This document shows, one piece after another, positions 43,896 to 53,540 of a stretch of DNA of 64,000 bases. The stretch lies in the NCBI GenBank assembly GCA_934129895.1, contig CAKOWY010000003.1, forward strand, positions 1 through 64,000, given 5' to 3'. The stretch's first letter is position 1. Each line of letters begins with the position of its first letter. The translations under genes and the position numbers were made by a program. The notes beneath the pieces were generated by a model that worked only from the letters and a program-made list of their open reading frames with translations, did no database searches and was not told the origin of the DNA. Origin of the DNA: an uncultured Clostridia bacterium. GTDB taxonomy: Bacteria > Bacillota > Clostridia > TANB77 > CAG-508.

Positions 43896-44147
43896 TTATA
43901 TTAATATCACTTCTGTTCCATTTCTTATTGTTGTATCTTTCAATATTAAATTATAATTAAATTCTTCTGCTGTAATTTTATCATACAATGATGGCATCTT
44001 TAATGGTTGATAATTTCCTTCACTTAAATCATTAATTGCTTTTACAAGCAATACAATTATATCATATATCTTTTTGTTAGAAGGAATCCATACATCATAG
44101 ATTTCTTCTAACATAGGAACATATATTTTTACTAATACTTTATCCAT
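43896..44147 (-). CDS. esaB: YukD/EsaB ubiquitin-like T7SS protein
   Basis: An 83-residue ubiquitin-fold protein starting MDKVLVKIYVPMLEEIYDVW and ending LKDTTIRNGTEVILI, the typical YukD end. I choose the ATG at 44147, which overlaps the stop codon of essC by 8 bases (ATGGATAA), with GGTGATG upstream; earlier in-frame Met codons lie inside essC. YukD/EsaB is a conserved cytosolic component or regulator of Firmicutes type VII secretion. Confidence 0.85.
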   Translation of the reverse strand: MDKVLVKIYVPMLEEIYDVWIPSNKKIYDIIVLLVKAINDLSEGNYQPLKMPSLYDKITAEEFNYNLILKDTTIRNGTEVILI

Positions 44148-47100
44148 CTTCATCACCAGCATCTTTCATTCCTACAAGTTTTACAATTGCTGCTTCTTCC
44201 TGTTTTATCAAATATCCAAAACTATCTCCACAATTATTAATTACATCTCTATTATTTGAATTTAAATGTATTAAATATTGATCTCTAACACCATTTCCAA
44301 TCCAAATTCCACTATCTTTAGAAGCATAACTTCTGTACCAATCATCATATTCGTGATTCTTTAGTTTAAATACACTCTCAACAATAATAAATGTATAATT
44401 TTTTAATTCTTCTGCTTTCTTTAAATCAGAAACAATACTATTTTCGACTGATGTTAAAAATTTGTCCATTCCAATAATTATACAAATGTTATGTTTGTTT
44501 TTTCCTAAATTATTTTGAATTTTTAATGAATAATTTTGATAATCCAATTTTAGATTTTTTCTTGCTTCTTGCACTAATCCTTCAGAATCAAATATAGTTA
44601 TATTTATACTATTTATTAAATTTAATTCTTCATAAATATGTGTTATATATTCAGCTGCAATATCTATATTTTTAGCAGAAACAATATTCATAAAATTATT
44701 TTTAAAATCATAGCTTGCAATTTTTAATGATGATTTATATATACCTAATGGTACCTTATCTAATTGTGTTATATATTCCTGTATATCTTTTACTTTTATT
44801 TGTTTTGGTAAAACCGGAATTGCCATCGCTTTTTCAGTACTTTTTTCATTTAGTTCTTTTATTTTTTCTTTTATATAAGAATTCCATTTTTCAGGTTCAC
44901 ATATTCTTGCTGTTTGAAATTCATATATATCATCCAATTTAATAAGTCCTCTTCCAAAAATATGTGCTGGTCTTTTCTTTCTAACACCCTCAAGAATATT
45001 TATGAAATCATCCTCATTATTTAACTGTAATACTATCTTTTGTCTAAAGTTTTGTGATAATCTATATCTTATACTATTATATGCACTTGCAGTTAGTACA
45101 AACGAAATTCCATACTTTGTTCCTTCTCTACAAAGTGTTAATAATATATCATCATATTTATCACTATAATTCTCAACAAAGCCTTCATAGTTATTAATAA
45201 CTATAATAATTCTAGCCATTTGCTCTCCAGTATCATTTATATAAAGTCTTAAATTTCCTCCATAACTAGATAAAAGTTCTGTTCTTCTTTTCATTTCTTT
45301 TTGAATCATTTCAAATAATCTATTAATTTTTTCTTCTTCTGTGCTTAATACTACATCACCAACAGATGGTGCATCTTTAAAAATCTTTAAAGCTTCACTG
45401 CCAAAGTCTAACAAATATAATTGTGCTTCTCTTACTTCATAATTTGTTATTACATCATATACCATTGTACTTAACAATGTTTCTTTTCCACTTTCTGCAT
45501 TACCAAAGACAATAACATTTCCTTGTTTTTCAAAATCAATTTCAACAGGACCTTGTCTTTGATTAAATGGATCATCATATTCTCCTAGTACAGAAACTAC
45601 ATTATTATCTTCTTTTATAATATTGTATTTCTTTCTAACATCCATTAAATTTATTATACTTGGTATATTTTCTAACCATAATGGCTTTAATTTTATATTT
45701 TCTTCTTTTCCAATCTCATAAATATATTTTACTATATTAGTTAATTGTTCTCCATCTTTTTTGGCTTGATTCTTTTTCGTATCATCTATTTTCTTTATAA
45801 CCATTCCAATATTTGAAACAAATTTAATTGAATTATCTACATTTTTCTTTATTATATCAGCTGGTTCATAATTTGCTCCAGCCCATGCAGATTGTCCTAA
45901 TACAAAATATTCATTATTTCCAACTTGCATATAAAATTGTCCTGCTCTTTTTAATTCAGCAGCTTCAGGTCTTTTTATTACATCTATACTATCTTGTCTA
46001 TCTTGTACTTTTAAACATATTCCAAATTTACTATTACTACGAATTTGGTCATTTACAACACCAGCTGGTTTTTGAGTAGCTAATATTAAATGAACACCTA
46101 AACTACGTCCAATTCTAGCTACACTTATTAATTCATCCATAAAGTCTGGTTGTTGTTGTTTTAATTCAGCAAATTCATCACATATTATCAACAAATGTGG
46201 TATTGGTTCTTTTACTATTCCTTCATGAAACAATTTTTGATATTTGTATATATCAATAGTTCCTTCATCTGTCTTATCTCTTGCTTGATTAAATTTTACT
46301 TGTCTTCTTCTTAATTCACTTTGTATAGATACAAGTGATCTCTGTAATCCAACTTTATCTATGTTTGTAATTGTTCCTACAATGTGTGGTAGTTTTATAT
46401 TTCCTTTTTGAAATGCTCCAGCTAATCCTCCACCTTTATAATCAATTAAAATCATTGAAACATCATTTGGATGGTAATTTATAGCTAATGATAAAATATA
46501 TGTAATTATAAATTCACTCTTACCAGAACCTGTACTTCCTGCAATTAATCCATGTGGTCCATGAGCTTTTTCATGTATATCCAATACAATTGGCATTCCA
46601 TTTGTATCTATTCCAATTGGTGCTTGTAATGATTTTGTAGAATCATTAGTTTTCCATCTCTGTAATATATTTAATTGTTCAATCCTTCCACAATCATACA
46701 TCTCTAAAAATGTATATACTTCTGGTAAAGAAAATTTTGATGATGTTGTTGCTCTTATTGGTATATTTGACAATCTTTGACCTATATTTTCAAAGAAAAA
46801 TGTAAAAGATGAATCAAAATAAAATTCTTTTTTTGTTGTAGATGTTATCTCATTTTCAAATAATTTTCCATTTTTACCATTTTCTATATTTATAAATAAT
46901 TGACATTCATTTGGTAAATGTAATAAATTGTCTGTTAAACAAAATATTCCAAACCCTAAATTTCTTTTCAAATTTAAGATTTCAGTTATTATTTTTAAAT
47001 TTTCAATTTTCTTATAATCATCTGTTATTATTAAATAATATGGTGAAAAAGATCTATAATCAAACTTATCTTCATATTGTTTTCTATTATTTAATTCTTC

Positions 47101-48720
47101 TTCTAGATATCTTGATATATCTTTCATATCATCGTATTCGTCTGCCCAAAATCTTATTTGTTTTTGATCATCCCATATATGTGGTAATGTTTTCATATAT
47201 TCCCATTTGATTTTCTTTTCTTTTTTTAATAAAAATACTATTTTTAAATCTGCATAACTATGTAATGCTATTAATTGCATTATCAAATTTTGTGCAAATT
47301 TTTCCATAGTTCTATCATCATTTCTTACTATTAATGCTGCTATATTTTTATTTGTAAGATTTGCTACTATTGGTACATTTTTAATTACTTTTGATTTTTT
47401 CTCAACAGAATCTATTAACTCAACTAAATTATCTTCTTCTAATGAAAATCCTTTTTTTGGATATTCTATATCCGCAAAAATTGGTACATCACCTAATCCA
47501 ACTCTTATTGATAAAAAATCATCATCTTCGATTCTTCTTTCCCATAATCTAGAATTTTTATTTATAATTATTTGTGCACATTCTTGTGCTGAAATATATT
47601 TGTTATATAATATATTTTTTTGCTTATTCATTATCTCGTCAATTTGTTCGATTTTTTTATTTATATATTCTTTATATTTTTCTTGTCTTCTTTTTTCTAG
47701 CTTTATTTGTCTTTTCTTATCATACTTATTATTTAAAATCGGAAACATAACCATACTCAATAACATAGCACCAGTCATTGAAGCAGACATTATTATACTA
47801 CTTTTGGAAGCTGTTCCTTTTGAGATACCATTTATTGTCATAATCATTGAAATAACCATAACAATTCCCATAAGAAAACTTGGACCAATAGAATAAATTA
47901 ATGGTTTTTCATTTGGCTCTTGTTTATGTGGTGGAGAATCTATTATAATCCTCTCCCTTTCCAATTTTCTAACAATTCTTGGTGCTCTCGCAAAAAAATC
48001 TTTTTCAGAAAATAATTCGATATCGGTATCATCCTTTTCCTGACTTACAATCATTTTTTTTTCATTATTTATAACTTGAAAAATGTTTGTATTATATGAA
48101 ACTCTATTAAAAGGATTATTTATAAAAAAATTATTTCCAACAATTACAATTTTAAGTCCCATAATAAATATTACATCGCCATTAAAAAGTAATCTTAATT
48201 TATTAGATACTGGTATACCATTTAAGAACACACCATAATTATTATCATAATTTTCTAACATTAATTTTCCATTACTAAAAAATATTTTAGCTTGAACTTT
48301 TTTTATTAGAGAATTATCATATATAATATCGCAATTAGTATCTCGACCTATTGTTAATTGTTGGAAATTTTGTGATTTTATATGTATAAAATTTTTTTCA
48401 TATATCGGCTCACATAGTAATATATAAAATAAATTAGTATTACTACTCAAAGATATATAATGTATACTATTTTCTTTTAAATTTATTTTCTGTATAATGT
48501 TTTTTTTATCTTTTATTATTTTGGAAGCATTAAATGTTTTTATAGAATTGGGATTTAATATTTTTACCTGTTCATTACTATATATTTGCCATTCACTGTC
48601 TTTTCCAATTATGTTGATTAACTTTTTTCCATCTTCATTTGTTAGCCAATAATCACCCTTTTTCTCTTTAGGTAGTTTTAGCTTATATATTACATTTTCT
48701 CCTATTAATGTTACTAACAT
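44140..48720 (-). CDS. essC: EssC/YukBA-type T7SS motor ATPase
   Basis: Membrane-bound FtsK/SpoIIIE-family ATPase that powers type VII secretion, 1526 residues. Order: N-terminal domain; FHA domain at about 105-200 (TIGRDTNCDIIYDNSLIKK and YGVFLNGIPV); two membrane helices at about 285-335; linker; first ATPase domain with Walker A AGSTGSGKSEF at about 730 and LIDYKGGGLAG; second with VFGNAESGKETLLS at about 1070; and a degenerate third. This is the normal Firmicutes EssC layout with one FHA clearly visible. DUF4176 and WXG100 genes precede it and esaB overlaps its end. EssB and EsaA genes are not in the window. Confidence 0.95.
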   Translation of the reverse strand: MLVTLIGENVIYKLKLPKEKKGDYWLTNEDGKKLINIIGKDSEWQIYSNEQVKILNPNSIKTFNASKIIKDKKNIIQKINLKENSIHYISLSSNTNLFYILLCEPIYEKNFIHIKSQNFQQLTIGRDTNCDIIYDNSLIKKVQAKIFFSNGKLMLENYDNNYGVFLNGIPVSNKLRLLFNGDVIFIMGLKIVIVGNNFFINNPFNRVSYNTNIFQVINNEKKMIVSQEKDDTDIELFSEKDFFARAPRIVRKLERERIIIDSPPHKQEPNEKPLIYSIGPSFLMGIVMVISMIMTINGISKGTASKSSIIMSASMTGAMLLSMVMFPILNNKYDKKRQIKLEKRRQEKYKEYINKKIEQIDEIMNKQKNILYNKYISAQECAQIIINKNSRLWERRIEDDDFLSIRVGLGDVPIFADIEYPKKGFSLEEDNLVELIDSVEKKSKVIKNVPIVANLTNKNIAALIVRNDDRTMEKFAQNLIMQLIALHSYADLKIVFLLKKEKKIKWEYMKTLPHIWDDQKQIRFWADEYDDMKDISRYLEEELNNRKQYEDKFDYRSFSPYYLIITDDYKKIENLKIITEILNLKRNLGFGIFCLTDNLLHLPNECQLFINIENGKNGKLFENEITSTTKKEFYFDSSFTFFFENIGQRLSNIPIRATTSSKFSLPEVYTFLEMYDCGRIEQLNILQRWKTNDSTKSLQAPIGIDTNGMPIVLDIHEKAHGPHGLIAGSTGSGKSEFIITYILSLAINYHPNDVSMILIDYKGGGLAGAFQKGNIKLPHIVGTITNIDKVGLQRSLVSIQSELRRRQVKFNQARDKTDEGTIDIYKYQKLFHEGIVKEPIPHLLIICDEFAELKQQQPDFMDELISVARIGRSLGVHLILATQKPAGVVNDQIRSNSKFGICLKVQDRQDSIDVIKRPEAAELKRAGQFYMQVGNNEYFVLGQSAWAGANYEPADIIKKNVDNSIKFVSNIGMVIKKIDDTKKNQAKKDGEQLTNIVKYIYEIGKEENIKLKPLWLENIPSIINLMDVRKKYNIIKEDNNVVSVLGEYDDPFNQRQGPVEIDFEKQGNVIVFGNAESGKETLLSTMVYDVITNYEVREAQLYLLDFGSEALKIFKDAPSVGDVVLSTEEEKINRLFEMIQKEMKRRTELLSSYGGNLRLYINDTGEQMARIIIVINNYEGFVENYSDKYDDILLTLCREGTKYGISFVLTASAYNSIRYRLSQNFRQKIVLQLNNEDDFINILEGVRKKRPAHIFGRGLIKLDDIYEFQTARICEPEKWNSYIKEKIKELNEKSTEKAMAIPVLPKQIKVKDIQEYITQLDKVPLGIYKSSLKIASYDFKNNFMNIVSAKNIDIAAEYITHIYEELNLINSINITIFDSEGLVQEARKNLKLDYQNYSLKIQNNLGKNKHNICIIIGMDKFLTSVENSIVSDLKKAEELKNYTFIIVESVFKLKNHEYDDWYRSYASKDSGIWIGNGVRDQYLIHLNSNNRDVINNCGDSFGYLIKQEEAAIVKLVGMKDAGDEDG

Positions 48721-48735
48721 ATTTTTTTCTTTCTT

Positions 48736-49017
48736 TTATGATTTTATTTCTTTTACAGCTTCAGATAATTTATTTCTAAATTCTTCTTCTTCATCATCAA
48801 TTAATCCCATAAAGTGGATCTCTTCTATTTGTGAATGATCAAATAAATAATTACTTGTTGATACTAGCATTCCCTCTGGATATAAGCATCCACAATAATC
48901 CCATATTTTTTTCTCTTTGCTATCATCTTCAATAGGTAAATATCCTGTTATCATTAATCTTTTTTCACCATCTTTTAGTTTTACAACACTTCCTATAGGT
49001 AAATATTTTTCTTCCAT
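48736..49017 (-). CDS. DUF4176 family protein
   Basis: A 93-residue protein with the DUF4176 signature: YLPIGSVVKLKDGEKRLMIT, WDYCGCLYPEGM and FDHSQIEEI. The family is found almost only in type VII secretion loci, where its role is unknown; it is a small beta-rich cytosolic protein. It is a close duplicate of the next gene upstream (49042). AGAGGAAA precedes ATG. Confidence 0.88.
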   Translation of the reverse strand: MEEKYLPIGSVVKLKDGEKRLMITGYLPIEDDSKEKKIWDYCGCLYPEGMLVSTSNYLFDHSQIEEIHFMGLIDDEEEEFRNKLSEAVKEIKS

Positions 49018-49041
49018 TACAAATTTCCTCTTTCTTTAGTT

Positions 49042-49335
49042 TTAGTTATTTTGACTATTAAATTGTTTTAAAGCTTCTGTTAATTTATTCTTAAATTCTT
49101 TTTCTTCATCATTTACAAGTCCAACATGAGCTATTTCTTCTATTTGTGAATGATTAAATAAATAATTATCTGTTGATGTAATTATTCCCTCTGGATATAA
49201 ACATCCACAATAATCATATATTTCCTTTTTTCCATCTTTATTATCTTCGTATTGTAAAAAACCTGTTATCATTAAATTCTTTTCTCCATCTTTTAATTTT
49301 ACAACACTTCCTATTGGTAAATATTTTTCTTCCAT
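49042..49335 (-). CDS. DUF4176 family protein (paralogue)
   Basis: A 97-residue paralogue of the protein at 48736, sharing YLPIGSVVKLKDGEK, YDYCGCLYPEGI and FNHSQIEEI, clearly a tandem duplication. It lies between the WXG100 gene and the second copy. Strain-specific duplication of DUF4176 and WXG100 genes is common in T7SS loci. AGGGAGAA precedes the ATG. Confidence 0.88.
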   Translation of the reverse strand: MEEKYLPIGSVVKLKDGEKNLMITGFLQYEDNKDGKKEIYDYCGCLYPEGIITSTDNYLFNHSQIEEIAHVGLVNDEEKEFKNKLTEALKQFNSQNN

Positions 49336-49412
49336 ATTATTTTTCTCCCTTCATTTGTTTTATACCTTATTAGAGGCATACATATTTTTTTATGATGCCT
49401 CTTAATTTTTTA

Positions 49413-50027
49413 TTATTGAACTGTATTTGATTTTTCTGCATTTTCTATATCTTGTTGTGTTTGATTCATTAATCTTACAAATTGTGTATTAATATTATCA
49501 AAAGCAGAATTAATTTTATCTTCTAATTCTTTCATTTTTGATCTATATGTATCTGCAGCTTCACTTTTCCATGATACATTATCTAATTGTGCTTTTACTT
49601 TGCTCATTAAATCTTTTGTTTTGTTAAATCCTTCTGATATTGTTCTTTGTGCATTGTTAACATCACCTGATACAAATCTCATTCCAACATCATTTGTAAT
49701 TGGTAATGCTGATATTAAATTTGCATTTGTTTCTTCTGCTGATGTTACATTTTGGAATCTATCAGCATTTGAATATGTATTAGCTATTGTTTCCATTGAG
49801 AATGGAATATCAGTAACAATTAATTTTAATAATTCATTTAATTGTGGTTCCATTTCATTAAATATTTTAACTAATTCATTATATCTTGCTCCATACCATG
49901 AATTATGCATTTCTTCAACCTTTGCATATACATTTTTTAGTTCTGTATTTAATTCTACAGCTCCTTCTCTCATATCTTTTGCAACTTTTGCCATTTGTTC
50001 ATAATCTGCATCTGCTATATTTGCCAT
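49413..50027 (-). CDS. Tandem WXG100 protein (T7SS substrate), 204 aa
   Basis: Two fused WXG100-like domains. The first has SWYGARYNELVKIFNEM (W-x-G), the second VSWKSEAADTYRSKMKELE (W-x-S in place of W-x-G). Each half is about 100 residues and predicted as a helical hairpin, so the protein may fold as a pseudo-dimer where ordinary EsxA proteins are homodimers. No signal peptide. It is the first gene of the T7SS operon, behind AAGGAGG and the promoter at 50081, and is probably the main secreted substrate. Confidence 0.88.
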   Translation of the reverse strand: MANIADADYEQMAKVAKDMREGAVELNTELKNVYAKVEEMHNSWYGARYNELVKIFNEMEPQLNELLKLIVTDIPFSMETIANTYSNADRFQNVTSAEETNANLISALPITNDVGMRFVSGDVNNAQRTISEGFNKTKDLMSKVKAQLDNVSWKSEAADTYRSKMKELEDKINSAFDNINTQFVRLMNQTQQDIENAEKSNTVQ

Positions 50028-50080
50028 TTTTATTTCCTCCTTTATATTTTTATTACTTTATTGTAATGTTTTATATATTT

Positions 50081-50109
50081 TTTATACACTTAATTACTGT
50101 ATTTGTCAA
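50081..50109 (-). promoter_or_regulatory. Promoter of the T7SS operon
   Basis: TTGACA and TATAAA with a 17-base spacer on the minus strand; the leader has about 50 bases. Confidence 0.75.
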
Positions 50110-50157
50110 CGTTTTTTTTATTACATTTCTATTACATTTTTATTACGATTTTTGCCA

Positions 50158-50196
50158 TAAAAAGAAGCTCCCCAGGGAACTATTCCCTAGGGAGCA
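50158..50196 (-). terminator. Terminator of the RelA/SpoT-like gene
   Basis: GCTCCCTAGGGAA with TTCCCTGGGGAGC followed by TTCTTTTT on the minus strand; GC-rich like the gene it serves. Confidence 0.87.
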
Positions 50197-50211
50197 AAAG
50201 GATATTAGGCC

Positions 50212-51195
50212 TTATTGCGGAATCAGCGTTGTGGAGACTCGACGCTCGGTATACTCCTTAGCATTATGGATACCATTGATATCCTCATCCTTGCTTTCAT
50301 ATCCGCTAAAACCAATGATGTGAACTTTACTAAAGTCATCCACACAAAAAACCTTGTTGATGTACTTGTCAACTTCAGAAAGCTCCTCTTCTGATAAGCC
50401 TCCTGTCATTTTGTACACGTCATGCGAGGCTTTGCCATGTTCGGCTTCCTCTTCCATCTGCCGACTTTTCAGTTGAATTTCAAACAAGCACCCTGCAAGC
50501 ACCTCAGAATACATCTGAATAGACATTGTAAACTGATATGCTCGATAGCCATTTTCTTTTGGCTCCTTGATGTAATCCTTTATAAAGTCAATGCCAAACG
50601 GAGTGTTTAAGACACACTTGATAACTTCTTTGTCGGGCAACAAAATGTTTTTGTTATTTGCTACCCAATCTGCAAATTCCTTTCTCATCTTACGGTTTTT
50701 GGCTGCAAGAATACCCGAAATGCATTCGAATATTTTGTAAATTATCTGCTCCACTTCAGTCTCAGGCAGTTCGTTTTGCACAATTGCCTTAATTCCGAAT
50801 CTATCCCTTATGTTCGCAGATAATGTTCCGTTGGACTTCTTTAAGAGTTTGGTTAACTCACTTTCCAGTGCTTTGCATCTCGCCTTAAGCTTGATGTCAA
50901 TATGCATATTCCTTGTGCTGTTGAGCCAAAGGATAATATACATCATCGTAATGATAATGTATATAGAAAAGTTTGTTATCTCAAAAGTCCTTTGTCTTGT
51001 TCCAATACATCCTCTCATTCCATCCAAGAATGTTTCAAAAGCTTCTACATCCTCCTCATCATCAAGTTCAACTTGATTCAAAATGTCGTATAGGTTATTT
51101 GCGATTTCCAAAAGGTTGGATGATTTTTCTACAGCCTGTTGATAGGCCTCGTGAATCATCCGGAGTGTTTTCATTTGAAATTTTTGTACTGACAC
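50212..51195 (-). CDS. Higher-GC RelA/SpoT-domain-like protein, 327 aa
   Basis: The central and C-terminal parts match the alarmone synthetase fold: NIRDRFGIKAIVQN corresponds to the D-x-x-G-x-R strand, ENGYRAYQFT to NGYxSxH, and FEIQLKSRQMEEEAEHGKAS to the ExQIRTxxM-AExxHxxYK block. The His of NGYxSxH is Gln and some Arg/Lys positions deviate, so activity is uncertain. The N-terminal 130 residues are helical, including a hydrophobic stretch IYIIITMMYIILWL. GTG start at 51195 behind GAGG. Higher GC than its neighbours, with its own terminator. Codon 12 is CGG followed by A. It could be a toxic small alarmone synthetase relative, as found in phage-defence and toxin modules. Confidence 0.68.
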   Translation of the reverse strand: MSVQKFQMKTLRMIHEAYQQAVEKSSNLLEIANNLYDILNQVELDDEEDVEAFETFLDGMRGCIGTRQRTFEITNFSIYIIITMMYIILWLNSTRNMHIDIKLKARCKALESELTKLLKKSNGTLSANIRDRFGIKAIVQNELPETEVEQIIYKIFECISGILAAKNRKMRKEFADWVANNKNILLPDKEVIKCVLNTPFGIDFIKDYIKEPKENGYRAYQFTMSIQMYSEVLAGCLFEIQLKSRQMEEEAEHGKASHDVYKMTGGLSEEELSEVDKYINKVFCVDDFSKVHIIGFSGYESKDEDINGIHNAKEYTERRVSTTLIPQ

Positions 51196-51341
51196 TATTC
51201 CTCAATCCTTTCTATTCCGCTTTACGCGTTTATGTTAACATTATAACATAAAATCGAAAAAAAGTATAGATTTTCCAGTCAAAAAGTGATATAATCTCAA
51301 TCGAAATATGTATTTTTCATAAAAAGAAGGAGGAAATTAAA

Positions 51342-52463
51342 ATGAAAACTGTACCAATTACATTATTAACAGGATATTTAGGAGCTGGAAAAACAACTCT
51401 TATAAATCATATTTTAAATAATCAAGATGGTTACAAAGTTGCTGTAATTGTTAATGATATTGGAGAAGTAAATATAGATGCATCTTTAATTGGAAAAGGT
51501 GGTGTTGTTACAGAAACAAATGACAGCCTTGTTCCTTTACAAAATGGTTGTATATGTTGTACTTTAAAAGTTGATTTAATGCAACAAATTGTTGACTTAG
51601 TAAAAACAGGAAATTTTGATTATATATTAATAGAGGCTAGTGGAATTTGTGAACCTATTCCAATTGCTCAAACAATAACTGTTTTACAAGATTCTACAAA
51701 ACAATATGGATTACCAAAAATCTGTAGATTAGACAATGTTGTATCTGTTGTTGATGCATTAAGATTAAGAGATGAATTCAATTGTGGTGAAGAACTTGAA
51801 AAAAAAGAAATTGATGATGAAGATATCGAAAATTTATTAATTCAACAAATTGAATTCTGCAATACTTTAATTTTAAACAAGGTAGATGAACTTTCTAAAG
51901 ACGAACTTGCCAAAGTTAAAGCTGTTGTAAAAAAATTACAACCAAGTGCAAAAATAATAGAAACGAACTATTCAGATGTTGATTTCAGAGAAATTATGGA
52001 TACTAAAGCTTTTGATTTTGAAAAAGCTTCACTTTCAGCTGGATGGGCTCAAGAACTTGACAAAACAGAGGAAGAAGCTGAAGAAGGAGAAACAGAAGAA
52101 TATGGAATTGGAACATTTGTATATTATAGAAGAAAACCATTAGTTGAATCAAAATTCCATAACTTTGTTAATTCCTTACCAAGAAATATAATTAGATGTA
52201 AAGGTATTGTTTGGTTTGAAAATGATGATGAAATGTCTTATGTTTTTGAACAAGCAGGAAAGCAAACAGGAGTATATGAAGCTGGCGAATGGATTGCTAC
52301 TTATCCATTAAAAGATCAACAAGCATTTAGAAAAGCTAATGCTGATTTGGAAAGAGATTGGGATGAAAATGTTGGAGATAGAATGGTTAAACTTGTTTTC
52401 ATCGGTCAAAAAATGGATAAAAAATCTATATGTGAAGAACTTGATAAATGTTTAGAAAAATAA
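51342..52463 (+). CDS. CobW/YjiA-type metal-chaperone GTPase
   Basis: G3E-family GTPase of 373 residues, probably a zinc or other metal chaperone. P-loop LLTGYLGAGKTTL at 9-20, the metal site GCICCTL (Cys70-x-Cys72-Cys73), ASGICEPIPIA, and NKVDEL as G4. An acidic loop (EEEAEEGETEE) separates the GTPase from the C-terminal CobW_C domain. AAGGAGG precedes ATG. It is monocistronic and divergent from the RelA-like gene. Partner metal cannot be told from sequence; no Zur box was recognised. Confidence 0.9.
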   Translation: MKTVPITLLTGYLGAGKTTLINHILNNQDGYKVAVIVNDIGEVNIDASLIGKGGVVTETNDSLVPLQNGCICCTLKVDLMQQIVDLVKTGNFDYILIEASGICEPIPIAQTITVLQDSTKQYGLPKICRLDNVVSVVDALRLRDEFNCGEELEKKEIDDEDIENLLIQQIEFCNTLILNKVDELSKDELAKVKAVVKKLQPSAKIIETNYSDVDFREIMDTKAFDFEKASLSAGWAQELDKTEEEAEEGETEEYGIGTFVYYRRKPLVESKFHNFVNSLPRNIIRCKGIVWFENDDEMSYVFEQAGKQTGVYEAGEWIATYPLKDQQAFRKANADLERDWDENVGDRMVKLVFIGQKMDKKSICEELDKCLEK

Positions 52464-52469
52464 TATAGA

Positions 52470-52505
52470 AAAAGGATTTAAGAAATATAATCTTAAATCC
52501 TTTTA
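52470..52505. terminator. Bidirectional terminator between the cobW gene and trpS
   Basis: AAAAAGGATTTAAG with CTTAAATCCTTTT between convergent genes. Confidence 0.82.
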
Positions 52506-52507
52506 TT

Positions 52508-53518
52508 TTATTCAAAGTAATCTAACTTCATTGCTTTTTTTACTTTTTTCATAGTTTCTTTTGCAACTTTTCTTGCTTTTTCAGTTCCTTCTATTAACAC
52601 TTTATCCACTTCATCTAAATGTTGTTCATAATATTCTCTTTTTTCTCTAATTGGTTGTAAATAGTCACTTATATTTTGAGCTAATTGTTTTTTACATGCT
52701 ACACAACCTCTTTTTCCTGCTCTACACTCTTCGCAAACTTTTTTATAATCTTCTTTATCTGTAAATAAATTGTGATAATAAGAAACCATACAAACATCTG
52801 GATTACCTGGATCATCTTTTTTTATTCTATTTTTATCAGTCACTGCTCCCATTACCTTTTCTTTAATTACTTCTGGTGTATCTGATAAATATATTGCATT
52901 TCCAAGAGATTTTCCCATTTTTTCATTTCCATCTAATCCCTTTATTCTTTTTCCTTCTGAAAGTACTGCTTTAGGTTCTTTTAATGTTTCTCCATATATG
53001 CTATTAAATTTTCTTACTATTTCTCTACATTGTTCTATTAAAGGTTCTTGATCTTCTCCAGTTGGTACGATTTCACCTTCAAATGTTGTAATATCTGCTG
53101 CTTGACTTACAGGATATCCTAAAAATCCATAAGTAACACTTTCTCCAAAAATATCTCTTTTTTGTGCTATTTCTGTTTTTACTGTTGGATTTCTTTCTAA
53201 TCTTGCTATTGTTACCAAATTTGAATAAAACACTGTCAATTCCGCTGTTTCTGGTATCATTGATTGTACATATATAGTTGTCTTTGTAGGATCTATTCCA
53301 CAAGATAAATAATCAATTGCTAACTCTCTTACATTTTTTCTTACTTTATCTGGATTATTAAAGTTGTCTGTTAATGCTTGAACATCTGCTATTAATATGT
53401 ATTGGTCATATTCCCCACTATTTTGCAATTCAACTCTTTTTTTCAATGATCCAAAATAATGTCCTATATGTAATCTTCCTGTTGGTCTATCTCCTGTTAA
53501 TATTCTCTTTTTATTCAT
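52508..53518 (-). CDS. trpS: Tryptophanyl-tRNA synthetase
   Basis: Class I synthetase of 336 residues. TIGH-type motif is RLHIGHYFGSL at about 15-25 and KMSKS is KMGKSLG at about 199. A CRAGKRGCVACK block near the C-terminus is a common feature of one TrpRS branch. GGGGG precedes ATG at 53518. The gene begins 22 bases after the histidine kinase and has no visible promoter or T-box, so it is probably read from the NRPS-kinase transcript. Confidence 0.95.
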   Translation of the reverse strand: MNKKRILTGDRPTGRLHIGHYFGSLKKRVELQNSGEYDQYILIADVQALTDNFNNPDKVRKNVRELAIDYLSCGIDPTKTTIYVQSMIPETAELTVFYSNLVTIARLERNPTVKTEIAQKRDIFGESVTYGFLGYPVSQAADITTFEGEIVPTGEDQEPLIEQCREIVRKFNSIYGETLKEPKAVLSEGKRIKGLDGNEKMGKSLGNAIYLSDTPEVIKEKVMGAVTDKNRIKKDDPGNPDVCMVSYYHNLFTDKEDYKKVCEECRAGKRGCVACKKQLAQNISDYLQPIREKREYYEQHLDEVDKVLIEGTEKARKVAKETMKKVKKAMKLDYFE

Positions 53519-53540
53519 ATTGTTGTTGCCCCCTAATTTG

